A stretch of 6,635 nt of DNA. Source: Planctomycetia bacterium (GTDB lineage Bacteria > Planctomycetota > UBA1135 > GCA-002686595). Position numbers and translations under genes: made by a program. Shown piece after piece: positions 5,068-6,635 of this stretch (position 1 is the stretch's first letter; every line of letters begins with the position of its first letter). The stretch is taken from positions 1-6,635 of the forward strand of contig SXKQ01000115.1 of NCBI GenBank assembly GCA_005778045.1. Reading direction: 5' to 3'. A model generated the notes under the pieces. It made no database searches, was not told the DNA's origin, and worked only from the letters and a program-made list of their open reading frames with translations.

Positions 5068-6635
5068 AGGCGGGCCGCCGAGATTGTCGAACCCTGCGGC
5101 GAGCCCTGCAAGAGTTCCTCGAGCCAAGCGAGCGCCTTGTCGGGAGCGCGCCGGGAGGTCGGGATAACGAGATGCGCGAGTCCGGTCCTAATCGGACGCA
5201 GGTCGACCTTGCGGCCGGCGAGCGCATGCTCGAGCGTCACGCGGTCCTTGAACTCGAGCAGATACACCTCGCTGCGGTACGAGATGCGCGTGAGGCCGAG
5301 CTCCCGCGCGCGCGCGCGTAGCCGGAAGCTCTGCACCAGCGCCCGCGCCTCGCCCGGCACGCGCCCGAAGCGGTCGCGCAGCACGCCCTCGAGCTCGGTG
5401 GCGGCCTCAGCCGAGTGGATCGTGTCGAGCTGGCGCAGGATCTCGAGCCGCGTGGCCTGCTCGGGAATCCACGAGTCGGGCAGGAACGCGCGCAGGCCGA
5501 GCTCGAGCTCGACACCGGCCGAGAGTTCCGACTCCGGAGTCACCGCGTCACGCCCCGCGCCCTGCCGCACGCGCTCGACGGTCTCCTTGAGCAGCCGGCA
5601 GTACAGGTCGTAGCCCACCGATGCGATGTGCCCAGACTGCTGCGGGCCGAGGATGTTGCCAGCGCCGCGCAGCTCGAGGTCCTTCATCGAGATCGCGAAG
5701 CCCGAGCCGAGGGTCGCCATCTCCTCGAGCGCCTTGAGCCGCTCGCGCGCGATCTCCTTCATCGGCTTGAGCGGATCGACGAGCAGGAAGCAATGCGCCT
5801 TGTGCGAGCCGCGACCCACCCTCCCGCGTAGCTGGTGCAGCTCGGAGAGCCCGTAGTGGTCGGCCTCGTCGATCAGGATCGTGCCCGCGGCGGGGATGTC
5901 GAGCCCGTTCTCGACGATGGTCGTGGCGACGAGCACGTCGATGTCGCCGCGCGAGAACGAGTCCATCACCGCCTCGAGCTCCTTGGGTGGCATCTGGCCG
6001 TGTCCGATCGCGAACGAGCACTCGGGCGCGAGCTCCTGCAGCTTGCGCGCCTCCTGCAGGATCGTGCCGACGCGGTTGTGCAGGAAGAACACCTGCCCGT
6101 CGCGGTTCTTCTCGCGCAGTAGCGCCTCGCGCACGAACTCGGTGTCGCTGCGGTCGACGACGCGCGTCTCGACATCCTGCCGACCGGGCGGGGGAGAGGA
6201 CAGCGCGGAGATGTCGCGCACTCCCGCCAGCGACATGTGCAGCGTGCGCGGGATCGGCGTCGCCGAGAGCGCGAGCACGTCGACCATCGCGCGCATCGAC
6301 TTGAAGTGCTCCTTGTGCGTGACGCCGAAGCGCTGCTCTTCGTCGATGATCGCGAGGCCGAGATTCTTGAACTTCACGTCCTTCGACAGCAGGCGATGCG
6401 TGCCGACGACGATGTCGACCTCGCCGCTCGCCACTCCCGCGAGCACCTTTTTCTCCTCGGTGCCGGTGACGGTGCGCGAGAGCACGCCGATTTCGAGCGG
6501 AAAGTCGGCGAGCCGCTCGCGGAACGAGAGGAAGTGTTGGTGAGCGAGCACCGTGGTCGGCACGAGCACCGCGACCTGTCCGCCCGCGGCCGCGACGCGG
6601 AACGCCGCGCGCACCGCGATCTCGGTCTTGCCGAA
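5064..6635 (-). CDS. mfd: Transcription-repair coupling factor Mfd, C-terminal 523 residues (5' end outside window)
   Basis: Mfd is a DNA translocase that removes RNA polymerase stalled at lesions and recruits UvrA for nucleotide excision repair. The frame is open from the right edge to TGA at 5066-5064. Its first visible residues, FGKTE, are the end of the Walker A motif. Then come PTTVLAHQHF, GTHRLLSKDV, DEEQRFGV (Walker B, visible residues 98-105), LSATPIPRTLHMSLAGVRD (123-141), VENGLDIP (241-248) and QLRGRVGRGSHKA (268-280), i.e. the RecG-like helicase motifs in order. AISMKDLELRGAGNILGPQQSGHI (314-337) and the TRCF C-terminal domain (about 365-480, with SWIPEQATRLEILRQL) are diagnostic of Mfd and separate it from RecG. 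The UvrB-like N-terminal region and RNA polymerase-interaction domain lie outside. No helicase motif is damaged. The stop overlaps the start of the foldase gene by 4 nt. Confidence 0.97.
   Translation of the reverse strand, partial: FGKTEIAVRAAFRVAAAGGQVAVLVPTTVLAHQHFLSFRERLADFPLEIGVLSRTVTGTEEKKVLAGVASGEVDIVVGTHRLLSKDVKFKNLGLAIIDEEQRFGVTHKEHFKSMRAMVDVLALSATPIPRTLHMSLAGVRDISALSSPPPGRQDVETRVVDRSDTEFVREALLREKNRDGQVFFLHNRVGTILQEARKLQELAPECSFAIGHGQMPPKELEAVMDSFSRGDIDVLVATTIVENGLDIPAAGTILIDEADHYGLSELHQLRGRVGRGSHKAHCFLLVDPLKPMKEIARERLKALEEMATLGSGFAISMKDLELRGAGNILGPQQSGHIASVGYDLYCRLLKETVERVRQGAGRDAVTPESELSAGVELELGLRAFLPDSWIPEQATRLEILRQLDTIHSAEAATELEGVLRDRFGRVPGEARALVQSFRLRARARELGLTRISYRSEVYLLEFKDRVTLEHALAGRKVDLRPIRTGLAHLVIPTSRRAPDKALAWLEELLQGSPQGSTISAARL

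Noticed and set aside
5068..5127. ATG at 5127 as the foldase start
   Set aside because: It would overlap mfd by 64 nt and place Asp/Gly/Pro-containing residues before the signal peptide core. It is not excluded, but GTG at 5067 fits better.
5305..5318. (CG)7 tract as a Z-DNA or regulatory element
   Set aside because: It encodes the RARAR part of the Mfd C-terminal domain and is what Arg/Ala codons give at this GC content.

Overview
This GC-rich window looks like chromosomal DNA from a member of the Planctomycetota. That is an inference from gene content: a sulfatase-superfamily lipoprotein with a TPR tail, a TonB-like membrane anchor fused to a squalene-cyclase-like repeat domain, and a C-terminal fragment of a type I remember from large secreted planctomycete proteins. 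No rRNA, tRNA, insertion sequence or CRISPR array was seen.

Layout from left to right. The last 58 codons of a + strand gene end at 177. Three consecutive tetraloop hairpins (176-254) then fill the gap to the 3' end of a convergent, minus-strand gene. That gene (256-1874) is a broken sulfatase-like lipoprotein. It has two in-frame TAG codons, a one-base frameshift ahead of its TPR tail, and apparently a lost stop codon. A textbook Rho-independent terminator (1943-1979) and a 29-bp tandem repeat (2004-2110) come next. The repeat is built from the 3' end of the neighbouring gene (2092-3669, minus). That gene encodes a 525-residue protein with a TonB-like transmembrane anchor, an acidic/Pro linker, a Gly-rich linker and an alpha/alpha-barrel-like repeat domain. 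A 261-bp structured intergenic region (3670-3930) separates it from a SurA/PpiC-like periplasmic foldase (3931-5067). The foldase start overlaps by 4 nt the stop of mfd, the transcription-repair coupling factor (5064 to the right edge, C-terminal part only).

The genes fall into three units. mfd and the foldase gene look translationally coupled. The TonB-like/toroid gene has its own leader and terminator and is probably a separate unit whose membrane anchor would fit an ExbB/ExbD- or TolQ/TolR-type motor; no motor genes are visible here. The sulfatase-like gene has decayed and should make no full-length product. The best lead for something undescribed is the TonB-like/toroid fusion. The repeat that multiplies its stop codon is the most unusual DNA-level structure.
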